From CAVSRC01 sp963743015 (lineage in GTDB: Bacteria; Pseudomonadota; Alphaproteobacteria; Rhizobiales; Kaistiaceae): DNA of 64,000 nucleotides. The notes under the pieces were generated by a model. It did no database searches and was not told the origin of the DNA. It saw nothing but the letters and a program-made list of their open reading frames with translations. Shown here piece after piece: positions 27,279 to 35,132 of the stretch. A program made the translations under genes and the position numbers. The stretch lies in the NCBI GenBank assembly GCA_963743015.1, contig CAVUOD010000031.1:186001-250000 (forward strand). The letters are read 5' to 3'. Positions within the stretch are counted from its first letter, which is position 1; every line of letters starts with the position of its first letter.

Positions 27279-27312
27279 ACGGCGGCCGCGCGGCGTGCGC
27301 GGCCGCCGTTTT
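27279..27312 (+). terminator. Rho-independent terminator after DUF1344 copy 2
   Basis: A perfect 13-bp stem (acggcggccgcgc at 27279-27291 with gcgcggccgccgt at 27297-27309), a 5-base loop and TTTT. The stem shares its ggcggccgcgc core with the terminator of copy 1. Confidence 0.88.
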
Positions 27313-27400
27313 GTCTGCCGATGCCGGCCGCCGAAATTTAAGGTGTGGATCGGGTGCCGTCGCCGTAGGTTGTCTGCCGGAGGTGGATACGGGGCGAGGG

Positions 27401-28201
27401 ATGATGGCGACGCTGCGCGGCCTGGCCAGGCGCCACGCGCTTTTTGGCTTCTTTGGTCTTGCCTATGCCCTGTCGTGGTGGCCGTGGCTCTGGGTCCGGC
27501 TCGATCCGGCGACTGGCGACGGGCCCATCCTGCCGTTCGGCCCGCTGCTGGCGGCCGCCATCATGCTGGCGCTCATCGGCGGGTGGCCGGCAGTCCGCGC
27601 CTGGCTGAAGAACATCGTCGCGTGGCGCGTCGGCTTCCTCTGGTACGCCCTGGTTCTGCTTCTGCCGGCTGCGATCGCGGCGATGGCGGTCGGGGTCAAT
27701 CTGTTTCTCGGTGCCGAACTGCCGCCGGACGCGGAGCTGCCGGGTTGGGGAGAGCTCGCCGCGCAGTTCCTCGTCGTCTTCGTGCTGATCGGGCTTGGCG
27801 AGGAGCCGGCCTGGCGCGGCTTTGCCCTGCCGCGTCTCATCGACAAGCGCTCACCGCTTGCCGGCGCGCTGATCCTCGGCCTGTTGCATGCGCTGTGGCA
27901 TCTGCCGCTGTTCGGGGTGGAATACGATCTCGCCAATCTGTGGCCGTGGCTGGCCTCGGTGCTGTCGGTGTCGATCGTGACCGCCTGGATATGGCTGGCG
28001 ACGCGCGGCAACCTGCTGCTGCCGGCGCTGCTCCACGCCGCGGTCAACACCGCCGCCTTCCCGTGGGAATGGTTCGACGGCAGCGATCAGCTCCGCCTGT
28101 GGTGGGTGTGGGCGGGACTGTGGGTGGCGGTGGCAGCGATCATCGTCACGGCCAATGGCGCGGCGCTCTTCCAGCCCAAGCCGCGGTTGATGATGGGTTG
28201 A
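27401..28201 (+). CDS. CPBP-family intramembrane glutamic protease (CAAX protease-like)
   Basis: A 266-residue membrane protein with about seven to eight hydrophobic helices. The protease motifs are present: motif 1 GLGEEPAWRGFALPRL (EExxxR), motif 2 LLHALWHLPLF (the H of FxxxH type) and motif 3 LLHAAVNTAAF (HxxxN/D). The start is ATG 27401 after GGGGCGAGGG. Bacterial CPBP proteases act in protein maturation or bacteriocin immunity; no partner is adjacent. A second CPBP protein lies at 47719. Confidence 0.87.
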   Translation: MMATLRGLARRHALFGFFGLAYALSWWPWLWVRLDPATGDGPILPFGPLLAAAIMLALIGGWPAVRAWLKNIVAWRVGFLWYALVLLLPAAIAAMAVGVNLFLGAELPPDAELPGWGELAAQFLVVFVLIGLGEEPAWRGFALPRLIDKRSPLAGALILGLLHALWHLPLFGVEYDLANLWPWLASVLSVSIVTAWIWLATRGNLLLPALLHAAVNTAAFPWEWFDGSDQLRLWWVWAGLWVAVAAIIVTANGAALFQPKPRLMMG

Positions 28202-28207
28202 TCCGCC

Positions 28208-28697
28208 CTAGCGCAGCATGCCGTTGAAGCGTTTCGGTTGCCCCACTGCGCGTCGCATCCGACCCGACAGGATCATGCCGTCCCTGATGTTGCGGCCCAT
28301 GAGGGCGAGATTGAGTGCGCCGGCGACAAGCTCGGCGGCCTGCACGGCGAGGAACCAGGCATCAAACGCGCCTTCGGTGGCGCGAAAGGCGAGGAAACTT
28401 GCCGCGGGCACGAGAACCAAAACGCCGTTCAGCGCGATCACCGGCATGCGGCGGCGCTTGGCGGCCGCCGCCGGTGCACGGCTCCTGCCGCCAAGGCGGC
28501 TGCCGGTGACCGCGGCCGTGACGATGGCCGGAATCAGGATGACCATGCCGGCGAGGATGCCCTGTTTGACAAGGACGATGATGGCCTTGTCGCCCCAGAT
28601 CTCGGAAATTGCCGTCATCGACCAGAAGACGAGAATGGCGAGGAAGGCGATAACGGCGGCGATCCGGTGGATCGCGCTCAGCGGCAGAGCGGGACAC
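28208..28697 (-). CDS. Small membrane protein under MarR-type operator, frameshifted near its start
   Basis: A GTG at 28697 has a perfect AGGAGG five bases upstream and opens MSRSAA; with one base removed near 28678 the frame joins SAIHRIAAVIAFLAILVFW, a clear membrane helix, and continues through MTAISEIWGDKAIIVLVKQG. Three or four hydrophobic helices follow (GMVILIPAIVTAAV, VIALNGVLVLVPAASFLAF, AWFLAVQAAELVAGALNL). The full protein is about 162 residues; starting at the internal ATG 28618 would lose the first helix. It is divergent from marR across a double palindrome and is probably its regulated target. Function unknown. Confidence 0.7.
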
Positions 28698-28714
28698 GGC
28701 GTCCTCCTGACTAG

Positions 28715-28748
28715 ATAGCTTGCTATATATTATTGCATAGCAAGCTAT
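28715..28748. promoter_or_regulatory. Double TAGCnnGCTA palindrome, MarR-type operator
   Basis: The arms atagcttgctat (28715-28726) and atagcaagctat (28737-28748) are perfect inverted copies separated by an AT-rich 10-base spacer, and each arm is itself a TAGC-nn-GCTA palindrome. Centres are 22 bases apart, two helical turns. The element lies exactly between the start of marR (28768) and that of the divergent membrane protein (28697), so a MarR dimer pair would control both. Confidence 0.85.
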
Positions 28749-28767
28749 TCAATGACAGAGTCGGTCC

Positions 28768-29211
28768 ATGTCGTTCGATCGCAGCCATTCCGCCGGCTAT
28801 CTCATCAACCACCTCGCCCGCATCTTCGAGCAGGCGCTGGCCGAGCGGATCGGGCCGCTCGGGCTGGCGCCGGGCCAGTTCCCGGTGCTCCTGGCGCTGT
28901 GGGAGGAGGACGGGCTGACCCAGAGCGCGCTGGTCGAACGGCTCGATGTCGAGCAGCCGACCATGGCCAACACGCTCTCCCGCATGGAGCGGGACGGCCT
29001 GGTCGTGCGCACGCCGCATGGCGAGGACCGCCGCGCCCGCATCGTGCGGCTGACGCCACGCGCCCGCGCCCTGGAAGGGCCGGCGACGGATGCCGCCAGC
29101 GCGGTCAACGCGGCCCTGCTTGCCGGCCTGTCCGAGCAGGCGCGCGACGCCTTCATCGCTGCCATGCGGGCGATCGTCGTCAGTGCGGCAAGGGGCGGCA
29201 GCGGCGGGTGA
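28768..29211 (+). CDS. MarR-family transcriptional regulator
   Basis: 147 residues with the winged helix-turn-helix core: LAPGQFPVLLALWEEDG, recognition region LTQSALVERLDVEQPTMANT, and wing RMERDGLVVRTPHGEDRRAR with the conserved D-R-R. Helices before and after form the dimer interface. It probably represses itself and the divergent small membrane protein through the double palindrome at 28715-28748. The ligand is unknown. Confidence 0.92.
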   Translation: MSFDRSHSAGYLINHLARIFEQALAERIGPLGLAPGQFPVLLALWEEDGLTQSALVERLDVEQPTMANTLSRMERDGLVVRTPHGEDRRARIVRLTPRARALEGPATDAASAVNAALLAGLSEQARDAFIAAMRAIVVSAARGGSGG

Positions 29212-29232
29212 CGACGCGGCGAGGGGCGTGCG

Positions 29233-29640
29233 TCAAGCGCGTGCGAAGCGGACCGGAAAGCCGCGCTGGACCGAGTTGCCGACGGCGGTGGTCCGCCTCG
29301 CCTCGGCGATGAGGCCGTCGATGTCGGCGTCAGGGTCTTCCGCCGTCACCCTGATCTGCACATCCGCATTCTCGGCGATCAGCGGCTCGCCGGTGATCTC
29401 CACGGAAACGTCGACCGCGAGGTCGCGGATGACGATCCCCTGCTTCTCGGCGACGTAGCGCAGGTCGTTGCACATGCAGCCGCCGATGGCGATGGCGAGA
29501 AGCTGGCCGCCGTTGAAGCCGAGGCCCATGCCGCCGGCCCGGCCATCGGGCCGGTCGACGATCACCGTGTGGGTACCGGCGCGGCCGAGCGCCGCCTGCG
29601 TGTCGGGAATGGTGCGGAAGGAGACGGTGAACGCGGCCAT
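29233..29640 (-). CDS. OsmC-family protein
   Basis: A 135-residue OsmC/Ohr-like protein, normally a thiol peroxidase acting on organic hydroperoxides. The conserved Cys region is LLAIAIGGCMCNDLRYVAEK, with two cysteines one residue apart. The second, distal cysteine of canonical OsmC is not evident, so peroxidase activity is uncertain. It starts at ATG 29640, 3 bases after the uxaA-like stop, in the same operon. Confidence 0.82.
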   Translation of the reverse strand: MAAFTVSFRTIPDTQAALGRAGTHTVIVDRPDGRAGGMGLGFNGGQLLAIAIGGCMCNDLRYVAEKQGIVIRDLAVDVSVEITGEPLIAENADVQIRVTAEDPDADIDGLIAEARRTTAVGNSVQRGFPVRFARA

Positions 29641-29643
29641 GCC

Positions 29644-31215
29644 TCACATCACCGCGCCGATCTGCCAGGGCACGAACTCGTTGTCGCCATAGCCGAATTC
29701 CTCCGACTTCGACTTCTTGCCGGAGGCCACCGCGATCACCTCCTCGAAGATTTCCCTGCCCTTCTCCTCGATGGTCACGCCGTCGAGGATGTCGCCGCAA
29801 TTGATGTCCATGTCCTCGGTCTGGCGCTCATAGGTGTCGTTGTTGGTCGCCAGCTTGATCGATGGCGTCGGCTTGAAGCCGAAGGCGGAGCCGCGGCCGG
29901 TGGTGAAGGCGATCATGTTGCAGCCCGAGGCCACCTGGCCGGTGACGCCGACCGGGTCGTAGCCGGGCGAATCCATGAAGACGAAGCCGCGCGTGTCGAT
30001 CGGCTCGGCATAATGGAAGACGCCGCGCATGGTGGTGGTGCCGCCCTTGGCGGCGGCGCCGAGCGACTTTTCGAGGATGGTGGTCAGCCCGCCGGCCTTG
30101 TTGCCGGGCGAGGGGTTGTTGTTCATCTCGCCGTGATTGCGCTGGGCGTAATCCTCCCACCAATGGATGATGTCGACCAGCTTCTCGCCGATCTCCGGCG
30201 ATGCGGCGCGGCGGGTGAGCAGGTGCTCGGCGCCGTAGATCTCCGGCGTCTCGGCGAGCACCGCGGTGCCGCCCTCGGCGACCAGCAGGTCGGCGGCGAA
30301 GCCCAGCGCCGGGTTGGCGGTGATGCCGGAATAGCCGTCCGAGCCGCCGCATTGCAGCGCCAGCATGATCTCGGAGACCGGCACCTCCTCGCGCCTGGCG
30401 GCGTTGGCGTCGGCGAGCATCTCCTTGATCATGGCCACGCCGCGCTCGACCGTTTTGCGCGTCCCGCCGGTGGCCTGGATGGTCATGGTGCGGAACATGT
30501 CGTTGTCTTTGAGGCCGTAGTCGGCTTCGAGATCGGAGATCTGCATCACCTCGCAGCCCAGCCCCACCATCAGCGCGCCGGCGAGGTTGGGGTGGTTGGC
30601 ATAGCCCCATTGGGTGCGCTGCAGCACCTGGTAGCCCTCCGAGCCGCGTCCTGCCATGCCGCAGCCCCAGCCCATGACGAAGGGCACGACGCCGTCGATG
30701 TTGGGGAAGTCTTCGAGGATGTCGGTGCGGTTGAAGGCGTCGGCGATGATGCGGGCGACGGTCGCCGAGCAGTTCACGCTGGTCAGCACGCCGATATAGT
30801 TGCGGGTGCCGACCCTGCCGTTCCTGCGGCGAAAGCCCTGGAAGGTGCGGCGCTGAGGCTCGGGCAGGACGTCTTCGGGCCGGGCATCCTCGGCGAAGTG
30901 GTAGTCGCGGGCGAATTCGGTGACGCCGCAATTATGGGTGTGGATGTGCTCGCCCGGCCGTATCGGCTGGCTGGCGAAGCCGATGATCTGGCCGAACTTG
31001 CGGATCGCCTCGCCCTCGGCGATCGCCACCGTCGCCATCTTGTGCCCCTTGGGAACGCGCGCCACGGCCGTCACCCCTTCTGCGATTGCGCCGGGCATGA
31101 TCGGCTCGATGGCGACCACGAGGTTGTCTGCCGGATGCAGGCGCAGGACGCGCGGCGTCCTGGCGCGCTCGGTGAGGCCCTCGGCGGGCGCGATAGTGGT
31201 ATCGGTGGGGCTCAT
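29644..31215 (-). CDS. UxaA-family altronate/galactarate dehydratase
   Basis: A 523-residue dehydratase. The N-terminal SAF domain (LHPADNLVVAIEPIMPGAI to GQIIGFASQPIRPGEHIHTH) is followed by the catalytic part with GTRNYIGVLTSVNCSATVAR, MGWGCGMAGRG, MLALQCGGSDGYSGITANPA and ASGCNMIAFTTGRGSAFG. The cysteines in these loops bind the metal centre. Length and domain order match full-size altronate or D-galactarate dehydratases; the sequence alone does not fix the substrate. The start ATG 31215 (MSPTDTTIAPAEGL) is chosen over 31254. It is co-transcribed with the OsmC-like gene. Confidence 0.88.
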   Translation of the reverse strand: MSPTDTTIAPAEGLTERARTPRVLRLHPADNLVVAIEPIMPGAIAEGVTAVARVPKGHKMATVAIAEGEAIRKFGQIIGFASQPIRPGEHIHTHNCGVTEFARDYHFAEDARPEDVLPEPQRRTFQGFRRRNGRVGTRNYIGVLTSVNCSATVARIIADAFNRTDILEDFPNIDGVVPFVMGWGCGMAGRGSEGYQVLQRTQWGYANHPNLAGALMVGLGCEVMQISDLEADYGLKDNDMFRTMTIQATGGTRKTVERGVAMIKEMLADANAARREEVPVSEIMLALQCGGSDGYSGITANPALGFAADLLVAEGGTAVLAETPEIYGAEHLLTRRAASPEIGEKLVDIIHWWEDYAQRNHGEMNNNPSPGNKAGGLTTILEKSLGAAAKGGTTTMRGVFHYAEPIDTRGFVFMDSPGYDPVGVTGQVASGCNMIAFTTGRGSAFGFKPTPSIKLATNNDTYERQTEDMDINCGDILDGVTIEEKGREIFEEVIAVASGKKSKSEEFGYGDNEFVPWQIGAVM

Positions 31216-31296
31216 GGCGATTGCATCTCTGTGGCTGCGATGGGTGCGGTACATTATCGATCTAGGGCATAGGGCGAAACCGCTTCGCCGTCCGGG

Positions 31297-31770
31297 TCAA
31301 TTGGCCCGCTTTCTGCGATTGCGGGGTGGGCGGGCCCGCACGGCGAGCGTGCTCACGGCGCAGCTTTCGCCCGGTGCGTCGGTGAGCATGGCGAAGGGCG
31401 GTTCCGGCCCCTTCTCGCCGCCCTTCAGCCAGGCGACCTTGGCGCCGAGATAGCTGCGCATGCGCGCGATCCGCGCCGCCTTTTCGTCCAGTTCCTGCAG
31501 TCGCTCCTCAAGGAGGGCGATGTGGCGCCGGCGGTCTGCGCCGGTCGCGCGCAATTCCTCGATCAGCGCGGCAATCTCGCTGAGGGTGAAACCCAGCGAC
31601 TGGGCAATGCGCACGACACGCGCCGTGGCCACGTCGGTCTCGGAGAACTCCTGATAGGGATTGCTGCCACCCCGCCGTCCGGCCTCCGGCTGCAGCAGGC
31701 CGCGCTTGACGTAGAAGCGGACCGTATCAGGTGAAAGGTCGGTGGCGCGGGCGAATTCGGAGATCAGCAT
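31297..31770 (-). CDS. MerR-family transcriptional regulator
   Basis: 157 residues. The N-terminal winged helix is LISEFARATDLSPDTVRFYVKRGLL, with the R-Y/F-Y turn typical of MerR, then FSETDVATARVVRIAQSLGFTLSEI and a long coiled-coil dimer helix (DRRRHIALLEERLQELDEKA). The only cysteine in the effector part is in ESCAVSTL, so it lacks the usual metal-binding loop. It is divergent from the SDR gene and a MerR-type promoter lies between them (31779-31809), so the SDR is the likely target. Confidence 0.9.
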   Translation of the reverse strand: MLISEFARATDLSPDTVRFYVKRGLLQPEAGRRGGSNPYQEFSETDVATARVVRIAQSLGFTLSEIAALIEELRATGADRRRHIALLEERLQELDEKAARIARMRSYLGAKVAWLKGGEKGPEPPFAMLTDAPGESCAVSTLAVRARPPRNRRKRAN

Positions 31771-31778
31771 GATGTCGC

Positions 31779-31809
31779 TTGACCATGGAGTTTACTCCAG
31801 GGTTATACC
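31779..31809 (+). promoter_or_regulatory. MerR-type promoter with 19-bp spacer and dyad operator
   Basis: TTGACC (31779-31784) and TATACC (31804-31809) are separated by exactly 19 bases, too long for unaided sigma-70 recognition and diagnostic of MerR-activated promoters. The spacer holds the perfect dyad tggagt-tt-actcca (31786-31799). It points at the SDR gene at 31843. Confidence 0.88.
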
Positions 31810-31842
31810 GGCGCCGACCAAACGACGAAAGAGGCAATTTCC

Positions 31843-32667
31843 ATGAAAACGGCATTCGTGACTGGCGCATCGGCGGGCATCGGGGAAGCCATCGCGCGCC
31901 AATTGATGGCGGACGGCTACCGTGTCTTTGCCGGCGCGCGTCGGGTGGAGCGCATGGCGGGGCTCGCCGCCGCCGGCGCCGTCACGCTCGCGCTCGATGT
32001 CACCGACGACGCGTCGATGGTGGCCGCGGTCGATGCGATCATGGCCGAGGCCGGGCGCATCGACGTGCTGGTCAATAATGCCGGCTACGGCTCATACGGG
32101 TCGCTCGAAGAGGTGCCGATGGACGAAGCCCGCCGACAGTTCGAGGTCAACGTCTTCGGCCTGGCGCGACTGACCCAGCTCGTCCTGCCGGCGATGCGCG
32201 CGCAGGGCAGCGGCGCCATCGTCAACATCTCCTCGATGGGCGGCAAGATCTACGAGCCCTTCGGCAGCTGGTATCACGCCACCAAGTTCGCCGTGGAGGG
32301 TCTCAGCGACAGTCTCAGGCTCGAGCTGGAGCCTTTCGGAATCCGCGTCATCATCATCGAGCCCGGTGCGATCAGGAGCGAGTGGAGCGGCATCGCCCAC
32401 GACAACCTGCTGCAGCATTCCGGCTCCGGTCCCTACAAGCCCTATGCCGAGGCCCATGCGCGCATCCTAGGCGGCGCGGATACCTCGTCGATGGTGTCGC
32501 CGCCCGAAGCGGTGGCGACAATCGTGTCGCGGGCATTGAAAGCGCGGCACCCGCGGGCACGCTATCCCGCTGCCGGCGGGGCCGGGCCGATCCTCATGCT
32601 GCGCAGGCTCTTTCCCGACCGGCTGTTCGACCGTGCGCTCAGGCTGATGTTCCGCCTGGCCGGCTAG
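31843..32667 (+). CDS. SDR-family oxidoreductase, MerR-controlled
   Basis: A 274-residue classical SDR. Cofactor motif AFVTGASAGIGEAIARQL, NNAG motif VLVNNAGYGSYG, catalytic Ser in VNISSMGGK and YHATKFAVEGLSD (YxxxK), and IIIEPGAIRSEW after it. This pattern is that of oxidoreductases acting on retinol-, steroid- or aldehyde-like substrates. It is the sole gene behind the MerR-type promoter, a common pairing in which the enzyme detoxifies the inducer. Substrate unknown. Confidence 0.88.
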   Translation: MKTAFVTGASAGIGEAIARQLMADGYRVFAGARRVERMAGLAAAGAVTLALDVTDDASMVAAVDAIMAEAGRIDVLVNNAGYGSYGSLEEVPMDEARRQFEVNVFGLARLTQLVLPAMRAQGSGAIVNISSMGGKIYEPFGSWYHATKFAVEGLSDSLRLELEPFGIRVIIIEPGAIRSEWSGIAHDNLLQHSGSGPYKPYAEAHARILGGADTSSMVSPPEAVATIVSRALKARHPRARYPAAGGAGPILMLRRLFPDRLFDRALRLMFRLAG

Positions 32668-32670
32668 AAA

Positions 32671-33285
32671 TCAGCGGCGTGTCAGCACTGCATAGGAGAA
32701 GCGCTGGACGGCACCTTTGGGAGTCGTATGTGCCTCCGGCTTGCCGGAGACCAACCAGAAGCGGTGACCGAGCCGTGCCGCCAGCGTTTCGGGGCTGTAG
32801 CGCTGCACGGGCAGACCGCTGCATCGTTCGGGACCGTCGAGGGCGAAGGTGGCGATGATCACGACGGCACCGGGAGCCGTGGCCTGGGTCAGGGCCGCAA
32901 TGTAGGCGTCCTGACGGTCGACATCGGTGAGAAAGTGGAAGGCGGCGCGGTCGTGCCAGACCTGCCATTGCCGCTGCGGCGTCCAGTGAGTGACGTCAGC
33001 GGTGATCCAGTCGACCCTGGAAGCCCTGCTGCCGAGGCGCGCCTGTGTCCGCTCGAGCGCCGCTTCGGAGATGTCGAGCACCGCGAGGTCCGAATAGCCG
33101 AGGTCGAGCAGCGAATCGGTGAGGGTCGACGAGCCGCCGCCGATATCGATGATGCCCGCGGCCCGGTCTGCCGCCGCGGTCGCGATCAGGGCGAGCGAGG
33201 TCTCCAGCCGCGGCTGGTACCAGCTCACCGCGGTCTCCTCCTTCGTGGTGAAGACCTCCTGCCAGTGCTCCCGCGTGCCGGTCAT
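32671..33285 (-). CDS. Class I SAM-dependent methyltransferase, thiopurine/tellurite-type
   Basis: 204 residues. It starts MTGTREHWQEVFTTKEETAV with the W-x-x-V/F pattern and SWYQPRLETSL of a small-molecule methyltransferase family. Motif I is GIIDIGGGSSTLTDSLLDLG, then VLDISEAAL, VDWITADVTHW and WHDRAAFHFLTD. The ATG 33285 has GAGG eight to nine bases upstream. The methyl acceptor is unknown. It is convergent with the SDR gene (3-base gap). Confidence 0.82.
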   Translation of the reverse strand: MTGTREHWQEVFTTKEETAVSWYQPRLETSLALIATAAADRAAGIIDIGGGSSTLTDSLLDLGYSDLAVLDISEAALERTQARLGSRASRVDWITADVTHWTPQRQWQVWHDRAAFHFLTDVDRQDAYIAALTQATAPGAVVIIATFALDGPERCSGLPVQRYSPETLAARLGHRFWLVSGKPEAHTTPKGAVQRFSYAVLTRR

Positions 33286-33331
33286 GACGTCCTCGACAAA
33301 TGCCTTTGTGCTCGCCCGCGTGGCGCAGGGC

Positions 33332-34231
33332 TCAGGCGGGCGTCGCGTCCTGGATCTCGGTCCGGGTCGGGAAGCTCGGCTGGGCGCCGGCCTTGGTAAC
33401 GGCAAGCGAGCCGGCGACCGCCGCCCGCGCCATCGCCGTGCGGAAGCTGGCGCCCTCGTCCAGCCAGGCGGCAAGCACGCCGCAGAAGGTGTCGCCGGCG
33501 CCGGTGGTGTCGACCGGCGTCACGTGAAGCGCCGGCACGTGGATCACCTCGTTGCCGTCGGCAGCCACGGCGCCGTCCGGCCCGAGCGTGGCGATGACTG
33601 CGCGGCCGAGCCTGGCGGCAAGCGCGGTGACGATCTCCTCCGGCGTGCTGCCGGCAACGGCAAGATGACGGGCAAGGTCCGCCGCCTCGTGCTCGTTGAC
33701 GATCAGCATGTCGAAGGCGGCCAGCTCGTCCGGGGAGAGCGGCGCATAGGGGGCGAGCGAGAGGATGACGCGGGCGCCGGCCGCGCGTGCCTCGGCGGCG
33801 GCGGCATAGTTCTCAGCGAGCGGCACTTCCATCTGCAGAAGCAGCGTGTCGCCAGAACCGAGGGCGCCGTCCGGGATGGTTGCGGCGTCGGCATGGGCGT
33901 TGGCGCCGGGCGAGAGCGCGATGGTGTTCTCGCCGGTCTCATCGACGGTGATGATGGCCACGCCCGTGGTGCCGACGCGGTGGGTGACGGCGGTGAGGTC
34001 GACGCCGCCGGCCTCCAGCTCGCGCAACGCCGTCAGCGAGAAGTCGTCATTGCCGACGGCACCGACCATGCGCACCGCGGCGCCGGCGCGGCGCGCGGCC
34101 AGCGCCTGGTTGGCCCCCTTGCCGCCGGGAATCAGCGCGTAGTCGGAGCCGTGGACCGTCTCGCCCGGCGCGGGAATGCGCTTCACGCGCGTGACCAGGT
34201 CGACATTGATCGAGCCGAAGACCGTAATCAT
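33332..34231 (-). CDS. rbsK: Ribokinase
   Basis: A 299-residue PfkB-family kinase with ribokinase signatures: MITVFGSINVDLVTRVKRIP, PGGKGANQALAARRAG, LLQMEVPLAENYAAA and PVDTTGAGDTFCGVLAAWLD. It phosphorylates ribose (or deoxyribose) at the 5-position. The ATG 34231 overlaps the stop of the GNAT toxin gene as ATGA, so a housekeeping sugar kinase is translationally coupled to a toxin-antitoxin module. No ribose transporter is adjacent. Confidence 0.9.
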   Translation of the reverse strand: MITVFGSINVDLVTRVKRIPAPGETVHGSDYALIPGGKGANQALAARRAGAAVRMVGAVGNDDFSLTALRELEAGGVDLTAVTHRVGTTGVAIITVDETGENTIALSPGANAHADAATIPDGALGSGDTLLLQMEVPLAENYAAAAEARAAGARVILSLAPYAPLSPDELAAFDMLIVNEHEAADLARHLAVAGSTPEEIVTALAARLGRAVIATLGPDGAVAADGNEVIHVPALHVTPVDTTGAGDTFCGVLAAWLDEGASFRTAMARAAVAGSLAVTKAGAQPSFPTRTEIQDATPA

Positions 34232-34743
34232 GGGGTGTCCAGTTGCCGGCGCCGTTCCAACGAGGAAATCGGCAGGAAGAAGGTCATGGGTCTGTTCCTC
34301 AGGGGCAGGAACTCGAAGTGGCGATAGAATGACGCGGCCGCTTCGTCCTTTGCATCTACCAATAGGGCAAAGATTGCGGGAGCGGAGTCTATCGCGCGAT
34401 CGGCCGCATCGAGAAGCAGGATTGCACCGACGCGTTGTCGGCGAAATCGATGATCGACGGCGAGCCGGCCGATCAGCGCTGCGGGCAAGGACGCATCGTG
34501 CGGCAACCGCGAGGTAACCTCGGCCGGCAGGTCGACAATCGGCACGCTGGCAGCCGACAGCGTGTAGTAGCCGACAATCGTTCCCGAAATGCTCTCAACG
34601 GCGACGAAGCAGTTGGCGAAGTGCCGGCGGACATCCTGCCCGGCAAGCTGGTGCAGATAGCGATCGAGTGCCGGCACGCCGCAGGAAAAGGACTTACGGT
34701 CATGCGATGGTGCAAGTGTTTCGATCGAGAACCGTTCGGTCAC
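34228..34743 (-). CDS. GNAT-type toxin (TacT/AtaT-like)
   Basis: A 171-residue GNAT with the features of tRNA-acetylating toxins: FSIETLAPSHDRKSFSCGVP at the start, FNCxxxx-like ALDRYLHQLAGQDVRRHFAN, GYYTLSAASVPIVDLP, acetyl-CoA loop IGRLAVDHRFRRQRVGAILL and the late catalytic Tyr in AASFYRHFEFLPL. The start at 34743 overlaps the antitoxin stop by 4 bases. Family members acetylate the amino group of charged tRNAs and stop translation; this activity is inferred here. Confidence 0.87.
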   Translation of the reverse strand: MTERFSIETLAPSHDRKSFSCGVPALDRYLHQLAGQDVRRHFANCFVAVESISGTIVGYYTLSAASVPIVDLPAEVTSRLPHDASLPAALIGRLAVDHRFRRQRVGAILLLDAADRAIDSAPAIFALLVDAKDEAAASFYRHFEFLPLRNRPMTFFLPISSLERRRQLDTP

Positions 34744-35063
34744 CGCGATTTCGAAACCAACCGCCTATGCGAATTCCGCGCTCTCTTCCACACCGGACCG
34801 ACCTCCGGCGGATTGAGCAGGGCCTCGGCAAATCGGCGCTGGTCCTCCAGAGACAGCTCGATGATCTGGATGTCCTTCAGCGCCTTCTCCGCCGCCTGCT
34901 CGGCGGCGGCGACGACGAAATCGCTCATGCTGCGCCCCTAAATCTCGGCGGCCCGCTGGATGACCTTGCGGGCATAGGGTGTCAGCCGCGCTTCGAACCG
35001 GGTGGTTCTTGTCGCGTCATTGCCGCGCTTGCGCGATTTTTGCGATTGCGGGGGCTCGTTCAT
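34740..35063 (-). CDS. DUF1778 (TacA-like) antitoxin interrupted by in-frame amber codon
   Basis: Reading from ATG 35063 gives MNEPPQSQKSRKRGNDATRT and FEARLTPYARKVIQRAAEI, the ribbon-helix-helix DNA-binding part of a DUF1778 antitoxin. A TAG at 34938-34940 follows, and the same frame continues GRS then MSDFVVAAAEQAAEKALKD and FAEALLNPPEVGPVWKRARN, the toxin-neutralising part. There is no frameshift: one codon (Glu in relatives, by my recollection) has become TAG. The ATG 34928 lies just after AGGGG with a 6-base gap, so the second part can be translated separately. Operator palindrome at 35085. The interruption may be real or a base error. Confidence 0.8.
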
Positions 35064-35084
35064 TGGCAGCTCTCTTCTGGGTAA

Positions 35085-35105
35085 TGTACGGGTTTAAGCC
35101 GTACA
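35085..35105. promoter_or_regulatory. Palindromic operator of the DUF1778/GNAT module
   Basis: A perfect 7-bp inverted repeat (tgtacgg and ccgtaca around a 7-base spacer) 22 bases upstream of the antitoxin start on the minus strand, the usual place for autoregulation by a ribbon-helix-helix antitoxin. Confidence 0.75.
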
Positions 35106-35132
35106 ATTCAAGAGGCCGGCCGACGCCCACCC

